A stretch of DNA of 5,516 nt from Mycobacterium sp. Lineage in GTDB: Bacteria; Actinomycetota; Actinomycetes; Mycobacteriales; Mycobacteriaceae. The DNA is taken from positions 1 to 5,516 of the forward strand of contig VERS01000180.1 of NCBI GenBank assembly GCA_018882545.1, written 5' to 3'. Position numbers and translations under genes: made by a program. The notes under the pieces were generated by a model. It was not told the origin of the DNA and searched no databases. It saw only the letters and a list, made by a program, of their open reading frames with translations. Shown piece after piece: positions 1 to 5,516 of this stretch; position 1 is the first letter of the stretch, and each line of letters opens with the position of its first letter.

Positions 1-908
1 GCCGAGGACAGCGGAGCGAGGCCTTCGGCGGTCTCCATCACCTTTTTGGTGAATCGGTCGACGAACTCGTCGTAGAGGTCGGCGACCACGATGAACCGCT
101 TGGCGGCGTTACAGGCCTGCCCGGTGTTCTCGAACCGGCCGGCCACCGCCGCCTCGACGGTGGCGTCGAGGTCATCAGAGCTGAGCACGATGAACGGGTC
201 GGATCCGCCGAGTTCGAGGACCACCTTCTTGAGGTTGCGGCCGGCGATCTCGGCGACCGCGGCCCCCGCGCGTTCCGAGCCGGTCAGCGAGACGCCCTGC
301 ACTCGCGGATCGGCGATGGCGTCGGCGATCTGTTCGTTGGTCGCGTAGACGTTGACGTAGGCACCCTTCGGGAACCCGGCGTCGTCGAAGATCTGTTGGA
401 TGGCCGCCGCCGACTCCGGGCACTGCGGAGCGTGTTTGAGCACAATGGTGTTGCCCAGCACCAGGTTCGGACCGGCGAACCGGGCCACCTGGTAGTAGGG
501 GTAGTTCCACGGCATGATGCCCAGCAGCACACCCACCGGGCCGCGTTTGATCACCGCGCTGCCCCCGCCGTCGAGCAGGTCGATCGTCTCGTCGGCGAGG
601 AACTTCTCGGCGTGGTCGCCGTAGTAGTCATAGATCGCCGCGCTGAAGTCCACCTCGCCCAGCGACTGCTCGACCGGCTTGCCCATTTCGCGGTTGATGA
701 TCTCGGCCAGCTGCTCCCGGCGCTCGGTGTGCAGCGCGGCGACTTTCTTGATCAACGCCGCCCGCTGGGCCACCGTCGAGCTCTTCGACCAGCTGTGGAA
801 GGCGGCATCCGCCGCGGCCAGCGCCTGCTCGATGTCGGCGTCGGTGGCCGTCGGGTACTCCTTCTCGACCTTGCCGGTTGCCGGATTGACGACTGCGTAG
901 GTGTTCAC
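1..908 (-). CDS. gabD: Succinate-semialdehyde dehydrogenase, Sad/GabD-type aldehyde dehydrogenase (C-terminus outside window)
   Basis: Aldehyde dehydrogenase superfamily enzyme expected to oxidise succinic semialdehyde to succinate with NAD(P)+ in the cytoplasm, the second step of GABA breakdown. About 302 codons are visible; the remaining roughly 150 residues of a typical 450-480 residue enzyme lie beyond the left edge. Visible motifs in order: MPWNYP at 132-137 (Asn135, oxyanion hole), Lys158 (cofactor contact), SLTGS at 207-211 (Rossmann fold), ELGGSDP from Glu232 (general base) and NTGQACNAAKR with catalytic Cys266. The 34-residue Glu-to-Cys spacing is classical. The GSDPFIV and CxAAKRF surroundings resemble E. 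coli Sad (YneI) more than E. coli GabD. The GTG start at 908-906 is the only start between the gabT stop and the conserved N-terminal VNPATG stretch, and has a good Shine-Dalgarno 8 nt upstream. The adjacent gabT supports the substrate assignment, but another small aldehyde cannot be excluded. Confidence 0.88.
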   Translation of the reverse strand, partial: MNTYAVVNPATGKVEKEYPTATDADIEQALAAADAAFHSWSKSSTVAQRAALIKKVAALHTERREQLAEIINREMGKPVEQSLGEVDFSAAIYDYYGDHAEKFLADETIDLLDGGGSAVIKRGPVGVLLGIMPWNYPYYQVARFAGPNLVLGNTIVLKHAPQCPESAAAIQQIFDDAGFPKGAYVNVYATNEQIADAIADPRVQGVSLTGSERAGAAVAEIAGRNLKKVVLELGGSDPFIVLSSDDLDATVEAAVAGRFENTGQACNAAKRFIVVADLYDEFVDRFTKKVMETAEGLAPLSS

Positions 909-916
909 AGGGCGCT

Positions 917-922
917 CTCCTT
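917..922 (-). promoter_or_regulatory. Ribosome binding site of the dehydrogenase gene, overlapping the gabT stop
   Basis: On the minus strand AAGGAG lies 8 nt before the GTG start at 908. Its first two bases are the last two bases of the gabT TAA stop (923-921). This strong site decides in favour of the GTG start and suggests translational coupling or re-initiation from gabT. Confidence 0.75.
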
Positions 923-2279
923 ACGAGACGGTGGCGGGGCGAAGGTTGGCGAGGATTCCGGCCAGGACGTCCAGACCCTCGATCAGCAGTTCGTCGCTGA
1001 TGGTCAGCGGCGGCAGGAAGCGCAGCACGTTGCCGAACGTGCCGCAGCTCAGGACGATGACGCCCTGGGCGTGGGCCGCGCTGCACAGCACCTTGGTCAG
1101 GTCCGGATCGGGTTCGGCGGTGCCGGATTTGACCAGTTCGACGGCGATCATCGCGCCGCGGCCGCGGACGTCACCGATGCGATCGTCGTCGGCCTGGATC
1201 CGGCCCAGCCGGTCTTTCATCAGCCGTTCGATCTCCTTGGCGCGGCCGAGCAGGCCGTCGAGTTCGATGGTCTCGATGGTGGCCAGCGCCGCCGCACAGG
1301 CCACCGGGTTGCCGCCGTAGGTTCCGCCCGCCGCGCCGACGTGGGCGGCGTCCATGATGTCGGCCCGGCCCGTCACCCCCGACAGCGGCAGGCCGTCGGC
1401 GATGCCCTTGGCGGTGATGATGAGGTCCGGTTCGATGCCCTCGTCCTCGCAGGCGAACATCTGTCCGGTCCGCGCGAAGCCGCTCTGCACCTCGTCGGCG
1501 ATGAAGACCACGTCGTTCTCCGAGCACCACGCCCGCAGCGCCGGCAGGAATCCGGGCGCCGGCACGATGAAACCGCCCTCGCCCTGCACCGGCTCGATGA
1601 TGACCGCCGCCAGGTTGGCCGCGCCGATCTGCTTGTCGATGACCGTCAGGGCCCGCTGGGCGGCGAGTTCACCGTTGACCGCCCACTCCTTGTCGATCAG
1701 ACCGTCCCGGTAGGAATAGGACATCGGTGCCCGGTAGATCTCCGGCGCGAACGGGCCCATGCCGCTCTTGTAGGGCATCGACTTGGCGGTCAGGCCCATC
1801 GTCAGGTTGGTGCGGCCATGATAGGCGTGGTCGAAGGCGACCACCGCCGTGCGGCGGGTGTACATCCGGGCGATCTTGACCGCGTTCTCCACCGCCTCGG
1901 CACCAGAGTTGAACAGCGCGGTGCGCTTCTCGTAGGAGCCCGGGGTGAGCCGGTTGAGGTGCTCGGCGACGGCCACGTACTCCTCGTAGGGGGTGACCAT
2001 GAAGCAGGTGTGGGTGAACTCGCCGACCTGGTCCCGGACCGCCTCGACGACCCGCGGCGAGGAGTTGCCGATGGTGGTGACGGCTATGCCCGAGCCGAGG
2101 TCGATGAACCGGTTGCCGTCGACGTCCTCAAGGATGCCGCCGCCGGCCCGGGCGGCGAACACCGGCATGGTGGAGCCGACCCCGCGGGAGACCGCGGCGG
2201 CTTTACGTTTTGCCAGCTCGGTGGAGTTCGGGCCGGGGATGGCAGTCAGTATTTGGCGGGTCTGTTCAATCGTGCTCAT
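921..2279 (-). CDS. gabT: 4-aminobutyrate aminotransferase (GABA transaminase)
   Basis: Cytoplasmic PLP-dependent class III aminotransferase, 452 residues, the usual mycobacterial length. It transfers the amino group of GABA to 2-oxoglutarate, giving succinic semialdehyde and glutamate. Visible motifs: SGAEAVENAVK at 125-135 (phosphate binding), FDHAYHGRT at 149-157 (Tyr153 stacks on PLP, Arg156 fits the substrate-carboxylate arginine of E. coli GabT), IIEPVQGEGG at 227-236 (Glu229, Glu234), ADEVQSGFARTG at 261-272 (Asp262 contacts the PLP pyridine nitrogen, Gln265 its O3'), catalytic Lys291 in TAKGIADGLPLSG, GGTYGGNPVACAA at 318-330, and Arg420 in VLRFLPPL, the likely 2-oxoglutarate-binding arginine. 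These set it apart from ornithine and acetylornithine transaminases, although residue roles are transferred from E. coli GabT. The ATG start has a GGAG site 6 nt upstream. It is the first gene of a minus-strand operon with the dehydrogenase and diverges from yajC, as in M. tuberculosis. Confidence 0.95.
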   Translation of the reverse strand: MSTIEQTRQILTAIPGPNSTELAKRKAAAVSRGVGSTMPVFAARAGGGILEDVDGNRFIDLGSGIAVTTIGNSSPRVVEAVRDQVGEFTHTCFMVTPYEEYVAVAEHLNRLTPGSYEKRTALFNSGAEAVENAVKIARMYTRRTAVVAFDHAYHGRTNLTMGLTAKSMPYKSGMGPFAPEIYRAPMSYSYRDGLIDKEWAVNGELAAQRALTVIDKQIGAANLAAVIIEPVQGEGGFIVPAPGFLPALRAWCSENDVVFIADEVQSGFARTGQMFACEDEGIEPDLIITAKGIADGLPLSGVTGRADIMDAAHVGAAGGTYGGNPVACAAALATIETIELDGLLGRAKEIERLMKDRLGRIQADDDRIGDVRGRGAMIAVELVKSGTAEPDPDLTKVLCSAAHAQGVIVLSCGTFGNVLRFLPPLTISDELLIEGLDVLAGILANLRPATVS

Positions 2280-2283
2280 GGGG

Positions 2284-2289
2284 TTCTCC
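2284..2289 (-). promoter_or_regulatory. Ribosome binding site of gabT
   Basis: GGAGAA on the minus strand, with GGAG ending 6 nt before the ATG at 2279-2277. It supports this ATG; no other in-frame start codon with such a site is seen just upstream. Confidence 0.65.
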
Positions 2290-2311
2290 AGGCTGATCGG
2301 AGCGGGTGAGA

Positions 2312-2335
2312 CGAGCCTAGTCCGCTGGCGGCTCG
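2312..2335. repeat. 6-bp inverted repeat in the divergent intergenic region (possible operator)
   Basis: CGAGCC (2312-2317) and GGCTCG (2330-2335) are perfect inverted arms with a 12-bp spacer. The pair covers the proposed gabT -10 element and its spacer, a position where a bound regulator would block gabT transcription. The arms are short and GC-rich, so chance is a real possibility. No regulator gene lies in the window. Confidence 0.25.
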
Positions 2336-2341
2336 GCGCAA
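2314..2341 (-). promoter_or_regulatory. Candidate sigma-70-type promoter for the gabT-gabD operon
   Basis: Reading the minus strand, TTGCGC (2341-2336) is followed after 16 bp by TAGGCT (2319-2314). This matches the mycobacterial TAnnnT -10 pattern with a partial TTGACA -35. It would start transcription near 2307 and give a leader of about 28 nt containing the gabT ribosome binding site. Short degenerate hexamers occur by chance, so this is a weak call based on position and spacing only. Confidence 0.3.
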
Positions 2342-2357
2342 CCGAAAACCGGCACGC

Positions 2358-2363
2358 TATCCT
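2358..2363 (+). promoter_or_regulatory. Candidate -10 element for the yajC-secD-secF operon
   Basis: TATCCT fits the mycobacterial TAnnnT -10 pattern and lies 51 bp before the yajC ATG, giving a predicted start near 2370 and a leader of about 45 nt. No convincing -35 is seen 16-18 bp upstream, where the sequence is GC-rich. It is the best candidate in this 135-bp gap but remains weak. Confidence 0.3.
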
Positions 2364-2414
2364 CGGCAGACTGATTGGGCCGCCCGGAACCTCGACCGAA
2401 AGACAGCCGACGCC

Positions 2415-2747
2415 ATGGACCTGCTGAGCCTGCTACCCCTGTTCATCATTATGGGGGCTTTCCTGTTCTTCGCCTCCCGTCGCCAGCGGAAGGCCATGCA
2501 GGCCACCATCGACCTGCACGAATCGCTGCGCGTCGGCGACCGGGTGCACACCACCTCCGGGCTGCAGGCCACCATCACCGGCATCGCAGAGGACACCGTC
2601 GACCTGGAGATCGCCCCCGGGGTGGTGACCCGCTGGATGAAGCTCGCGATCCGTGACCGGATGGAACCGGAGCTCGAGGACCGGCCTCAAGCACCGCAGG
2701 CGGCCGACATCGGCGAAATCGACGCCGACCGATTGAACAGGGACTGA
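2415..2747 (+). CDS. yajC: Sec translocase accessory subunit YajC
   Basis: Small single-pass inner-membrane protein, 110 residues, the same length as E. coli YajC, which associates with SecDF and SecYEG. A hydrophobic N-terminal segment at about residues 3-20 is followed by the positive cluster RRQRK at 22-26, consistent with the bulk of the protein lying in the cytoplasm. The conserved domain follows: GDRVHTTSGL at 41-50 (family pattern GDxVxTxGG), a GxIAED turn at 56-60, VDLEIAPGV at 62-70 and KLAIRD at 76-81. The C-terminal 25 residues are acidic and probably disordered. Only a poor Shine-Dalgarno (GAAAGA, 11 nt upstream) precedes the ATG, but the start places the membrane segment correctly. 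Location directly before secD and secF confirms the assignment. The exact role of YajC is unsettled; it is usually dispensable. Confidence 0.93.
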   Translation: MDLLSLLPLFIIMGAFLFFASRRQRKAMQATIDLHESLRVGDRVHTTSGLQATITGIAEDTVDLEIAPGVVTRWMKLAIRDRMEPELEDRPQAPQAADIGEIDADRLNRD

Positions 2748-2788
2748 ACACATCCCGCGGACGCATCCCCCGCACCCCGCACTGACCT

Positions 2789-2794
2789 AGGAGA
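2789..2794 (+). promoter_or_regulatory. Ribosome binding site of secD
   Basis: AGGAGA precedes the GTG start at 2803, with GGAG ending 9 nt before it. An in-frame TAG at 2788-2790 overlaps this site, so no longer start is possible and the GTG is the first available initiation codon. Confidence 0.75.
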
Positions 2795-2802
2795 ATCGAC
2801 AC

Positions 2803-4572
2803 GTGGCATCGTCACCGGCGCCGGTGCACCCGTACCGCTATCTGGCGCTGTTTCTGGTCATGCTGGTCGGCGTCTACCTGCTGATCTTTCTGACCGGAAG
2901 CAAGCAGGCCAAACCGAAGCTGGGCATCGACCTGCAGGGCGGAACCCGGGTCACCCTGACCGCGCGCACCCCGGACGGTTCCAAGCCGACCCGCGATGCG
3001 CTCAATCAGGCCCAGGAGATCATCGCCGCCCGCGTCGACGGACTTGGGGTGTCGGGATCGGAGGTGGTCATCGACGGTGACAACCTCGTCATCACGGTGC
3101 CGGGCAACGACGGCACCGAGGCCCGCAACCTCGGCCAGACCGCCCGGCTGTTCATTCGGCCGGTGATCGGCCAGCCCATCCCGGTGGAAGCCATCAAGAA
3201 TCCGCCGAAACCGCCGGGCGCCCCGCCGGGGGAGACCCCGCCCGGGGAGGCCCCGCCCGGCGGTGAAACACCGCCGCCGCCGGGGGAAGCTCCCCCGGCC
3301 CCGCCCGCCGAAGCTCCGCCACCGCCACCGGAGCAGGCCCCCGCGCCGCAGCCGCGGCCGTTCCCGCTGGAACCGACCCCGTCGCCGGAACCGTCGCCAG
3401 CCCCGACCCCGGGGCAGACCACTCCGCCCGGACCGCCGGACCCCCGCAAGGACCTCGCGGGCCGGATCAAATTCGAGAAGGAACTTCGCCAGAGCACCAA
3501 CCAGAACCTGTTGCTGCTCTCGGTGCAGTACGTGGCCGGGCGTTGCGACCAGGAGGACGTCCTGTCAGGCAACGACGATCCCAACCTGCCGCTGGTGACC
3601 TGCTCGCAGGACAAGAAGTTCGTCTACGTGCTGGACAAGTCGATTATCAGCGGTGACCAGATCAAGACCGCCAACTCCGGTTTCGACCAGCAGGGCGGCG
3701 CCTACGTGGTCGACTTGGAGTTCAAGGAGGAGGCGTCCAAGACCTGGGGCGACTTCACCGCCGCCAACATCGGTGTCCAGACCGCGTTCACCCTGGACTC
3801 CCAGGTCGTCAGCGCCCCGCAGATCCGGGAGGCCATCCCCGGTGGCCGGACCCAGATCTCCGGTGGGGATCCGCCGTTCACGGTGGAGTCCTCGAAGAGT
3901 CTGGCCAACGTCTTGAGGTACGGGTCGCTGCCGCTGTCCTTCGAATCCTCGGAGGCCGAAACCGTCTCGGCCACATTGGGATTGACATCGCTTCGGGCCG
4001 GCCTCATCGCCGGCGCCATCGGCGTCGGGATGGTGCTGCTGTATTCCCTGGCCTACTACCGGGTGCTGGGCTTCCTCACCCTGCTGTCGCTGGCGGCCTC
4101 CGGTGCCATGGTGTACGGGATCCTGGTCCTGCTGGGCCGCTACATCAACTACACCCTGGACCTGGCCGGTATCGCCGGTCTGATCATCGGTATCGGCACC
4201 ACTGCCGACTCGTTCGTGGTGTTCTTCGAACGCATCAAGGACGAGATTCGCGAGGGCCGTTCATTCCGGTCGGCGATACCACGGGCCTGGGCAAGGGCCC
4301 GCAAAACCATCCTGTCCGGATCAGCGGTGGGTTTCCTCGCCGCCGCGGTCCTGTACTTCCTGGCCGTCGGGCAGGTGAGGGGTTTTGCCTTCACGCTGGG
4401 CCTGACCACGATCCTGGACGTGATCGTGGTCTTCCTGATCACCTGGCCGCTGATGTACCTGGCGTCGAAGTCGGCGACCTTGGCCAGACCGGGCTTGAAC
4501 GGGTTGGGTGCTGTTCAGCAGATCGCACGCGAGCGGCGCGCCGCGGTGGCCGCCGCGACGGGACGGGGGTAG
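2803..4572 (+). CDS. secD: Protein translocase subunit SecD
   Basis: RND-family membrane protein, 589 residues, which with SecF uses the proton-motive force to drive late stages of Sec export on the outer face of the cytoplasmic membrane. Segments: TM1 about 11-31; the P1 extracytoplasmic domain, opened by LGIDLQGG (40-47) and closed by the conserved block [18 protein letters not shown] (331-348) through [11 protein letters not shown]; then TM2-TM6 at roughly 398-418, 421-445, 450-476, 503-523 and 528-553. Asp469 in TM4 (GTTADS) matches the conserved proton-relay aspartate of E. coli SecD (Asp519), followed by FFERIKDE. P1 is interrupted at about 133-215 by a proline-rich stretch typical of mycobacterial SecD, which accounts for much of the non-E. 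coli architecture. The only two cysteines, 248 and 267, lie in P1. The gene starts 55 nt after yajC and ends 3 nt before secF, so the three are almost certainly one operon. Confidence 0.97.
   Translation: MASSPAPVHPYRYLALFLVMLVGVYLLIFLTGSKQAKPKLGIDLQGGTRVTLTARTPDGSKPTRDALNQAQEIIAARVDGLGVSGSEVVIDGDNLVITVPGNDGTEARNLGQTARLFIRPVIGQPIPVEAIKNPPKPPGAPPGETPPGEAPPGGETPPPPGEAPPAPPAEAPPPPPEQAPAPQPRPFPLEPTPSPEPSPAPTPGQTTPPGPPDPRKDLAGRIKFEKELRQSTNQNLLLLSVQYVAGRCDQEDVLSGNDDPNLPLVTCSQDKKFVYVLDKSIISGDQIKTANSGFDQQGGAYVVDLEFKEEASKTWGDFTAANIGVQTAFTLDSQVVSAPQIREAIPGGRTQISGGDPPFTVESSKSLANVLRYGSLPLSFESSEAETVSATLGLTSLRAGLIAGAIGVGMVLLYSLAYYRVLGFLTLLSLAASGAMVYGILVLLGRYINYTLDLAGIAGLIIGIGTTADSFVVFFERIKDEIREGRSFRSAIPRAWARARKTILSGSAVGFLAAAVLYFLAVGQVRGFAFTLGLTTILDVIVVFLITWPLMYLASKSATLARPGLNGLGAVQQIARERRAAVAAATGRG
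3220..3336 (+). repeat. Degenerate tandem repeat encoding PPGE-like units in SecD
   Basis: In-frame imperfect repeats of 15-24 bp encode successive units [31 protein letters not shown] and APPPPPEQ (residues 140-178 of SecD). Each unit begins with Ala or Thr, continues with prolines, and ends in an acidic residue, the last one followed by Gln. The DNA alternates C-runs and G-runs, so slippage between units is plausible, and length variation between strains would be expected. It forms the first part of a longer proline-rich stretch reaching to about residue 215. Confidence 0.7.
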
Positions 4573-4575
4573 CTC

Positions 4576-5516
4576 ATGTCCGATACGACACTCGAGGTCA
4601 CCGGCGTGGAGGCTGCCGACGCGGCGCTGCCGCGGCACGGCTTCTTCAACCGCCTCTACACCGGCACCGGCGGCTTCGACGTCATGGGCCGACGGAAGCT
4701 TTTCTTCGCCATCACCGCGCTCATGGTGGCCGTCGCGGCCGCCAGCATCGTGCTGCGCGGTTTCACCTTCGGTATCGACTTCCAGGGCGGCACCAAGGTC
4801 GGTTTCCCCCGCGGAGACGCCAACGTCACCCAGGTCGAGCAGGTGTTCACCGAAACGATCGGCACCGCGCCGGAGTCGGTGGTGACCGTCGGCAACGGCC
4901 CCGGTGCCACCGTGCAGATCCGCTCCAAGGCGCTGACCAACGACGAAGCCGCCAAACTGCGTGACGCGCTGTTCGCGAAGTTCCAGCCCAAGGGCAGCGA
5001 CGGCAAGCCGAGCAAGCAGGCCATCAGTGACTCGGCGGTCTCGGAGACCTGGGGCGGGCAGATCACCAGGAAGGCGCTCATCGCCCTCGGCGTGTTCCTG
5101 GTCCTGGTCGGCATCTACATCGCGCTGCGCTACGAGCGGTACATGGCGATCGCGGCGCTGAGTTCACTGATGCTGGACATGATCATCACCGCCGGCATCT
5201 ACTCCCTGATCGGCTTCGAGGTCACCCCGGCGACGGTGATCGGCCTGCTGACCATCCTGGGCTACTCGCTGTATGACACCGTGATCGTGTTCGACAAGGT
5301 GGAGGAGAACACCAAAGACTTCCAACACACCACCCGGCGAACCTTCGCCGAACAGGCCAACCTGGCCGTCAACCAGACCTTCATGCGGTCGATCAACACC
5401 AGCATCATCTCGATCATGCCGGTTCTGGCCCTGATGGTGGTCGCGGTGTGGCTGCTCGGTGTCGGCACGCTCAAGGATCTGTCGCTTGTGCTGCTGATCG
5501 GCATCCTGGCCGGTAC
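4576..5516 (+). CDS. secF: Protein translocase subunit SecF (C-terminus outside window)
   Basis: Partner of SecD in the proton-driven export motor. 313 complete codons are visible and the frame runs open off the right edge; M. tuberculosis SecF has about 440 residues, so the end of TM6 and a cytoplasmic tail are missing. Features: cytoplasmic N-terminus of about 40 residues with RLYTGTG (26-32); TM1 about 42-61; P4 extracytoplasmic domain opened by GIDFQGG (66-72); the SETWGGQITRKAL stretch (156-168) leading into TM2 (about 166-185); TM3 about 189-213; TM4 with YDTVIVFDKVEEN (233-245), in which Asp234 fits the conserved functional aspartate of E. coli SecF (Asp213); RSINTS at 271-276; TM5 about 276-295; and the start of TM6 near 301. 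The ATG is 3 nt after the secD stop. A GGGGG run at 4565-4569, inside the last secD codons, can serve as ribosome binding site, indicating translational coupling and equal subunit supply. Confidence 0.97.
   Translation, partial: MSDTTLEVTGVEAADAALPRHGFFNRLYTGTGGFDVMGRRKLFFAITALMVAVAAASIVLRGFTFGIDFQGGTKVGFPRGDANVTQVEQVFTETIGTAPESVVTVGNGPGATVQIRSKALTNDEAAKLRDALFAKFQPKGSDGKPSKQAISDSAVSETWGGQITRKALIALGVFLVLVGIYIALRYERYMAIAALSSLMLDMIITAGIYSLIGFEVTPATVIGLLTILGYSLYDTVIVFDKVEENTKDFQHTTRRTFAEQANLAVNQTFMRSINTSIISIMPVLALMVVAVWLLGVGTLKDLSLVLLIGILAG

Noticed and set aside
396..2309. 637-codon open frame on the plus strand, antisense to gabT and part of the dehydrogenase gene
   Set aside because: It is codon-aligned with both minus-strand genes, so stops can arise only opposite TTA, CTA or TCA codons, which are rare in GC-rich genomes. 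It starts with TTG, its translation is low-complexity and rich in Arg, Gly, Asp and Val, and both genes beneath have complete catalytic motifs.
2375..2802. Other open frames overlapping yajC on both strands
   Set aside because: Short, Arg/Pro/His-rich shadow translations; the yajC frame alone carries a membrane segment and family motifs.
2748..2802. Possible terminator, arrest peptide or separate promoter between yajC and secD
   Set aside because: The 55-nt gap has no stable hairpin followed by T residues, no short reading frame with its own start and ribosome binding site, and no convincing -10/-35 pair.
3221..3275. Short GC hairpins such as CCCCGCCCGGGG as a terminator or regulatory RNA
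   Set aside because: They lie inside the secD coding sequence, have tiny loops and no T-tract, and follow directly from proline/glycine codon choice in the repeat.
3006..3614. 202-codon minus-strand open frame antisense to secD
   Set aside because: Its Gly/Ala/Ser/Pro-rich repeats are simply the complement of the SecD proline-rich insert. It has no ribosome binding site or recognisable domain.
1..5516. A mobile element, CRISPR array, RNA gene, toxin-antitoxin or defence system
   Set aside because: No transposase, terminal repeats, spaced direct repeats, tRNA-like folds or small paired genes are seen. The five genes are standard catabolic and secretion functions with composition matching their surroundings.

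Overview
The window looks like chromosomal DNA from a Mycobacterium/Mycolicibacterium-type actinobacterium. It is uniformly GC-rich and its genes are densely packed. The SecD and SecF proteins carry actinobacterial and mycobacterial hallmarks: a long proline-rich insert in SecD, the RLYTGTG stretch near the SecF N-terminus, and the SETWGGQIT stretch before SecF membrane segment 2. The order gabT, then divergent yajC-secD-secF, matches the M. tuberculosis Rv2589-Rv2586c neighbourhood as I remember it. No database search was possible, so the genus assignment is inference.

Left half, minus strand (1-2279): a two-gene GABA-degradation operon. gabT (921-2279) encodes 4-aminobutyrate aminotransferase. 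It is followed 12 nt downstream by a Sad/GabD-type succinate-semialdehyde dehydrogenase (908 down to 1, C-terminus cut off by the window edge). Together they would take GABA through succinic semialdehyde to succinate, feeding the TCA cycle. The two reading frames are in the same phase, separated only by TAA and four sense codons, and the Shine-Dalgarno of the second gene overlaps the stop of the first.

Middle (2280-2414): a 135-bp divergent intergenic region holding weak candidate promoters for both directions and a 6-bp inverted repeat over the proposed gabT promoter.

Right half, plus strand (2415-5516): the accessory Sec-translocase operon yajC (2415-2747), secD (2803-4572) and secF (4576 to beyond the window edge). 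SecD and SecF form the RND-like membrane complex that uses the proton-motive force to help pull proteins through SecYEG; YajC is the small associated subunit. secD and secF are separated by 3 nt.

All long stretches are occupied by these five genes. I see no RNA gene, mobile element, CRISPR array or clear rho-independent terminator, and nothing that looks like a new system. The points most worth a second look are the proline-rich, repeat-built insert in the SecD extracytoplasmic domain, a lone cysteine pair in the same domain, and the tight in-frame gabT-gabD junction.
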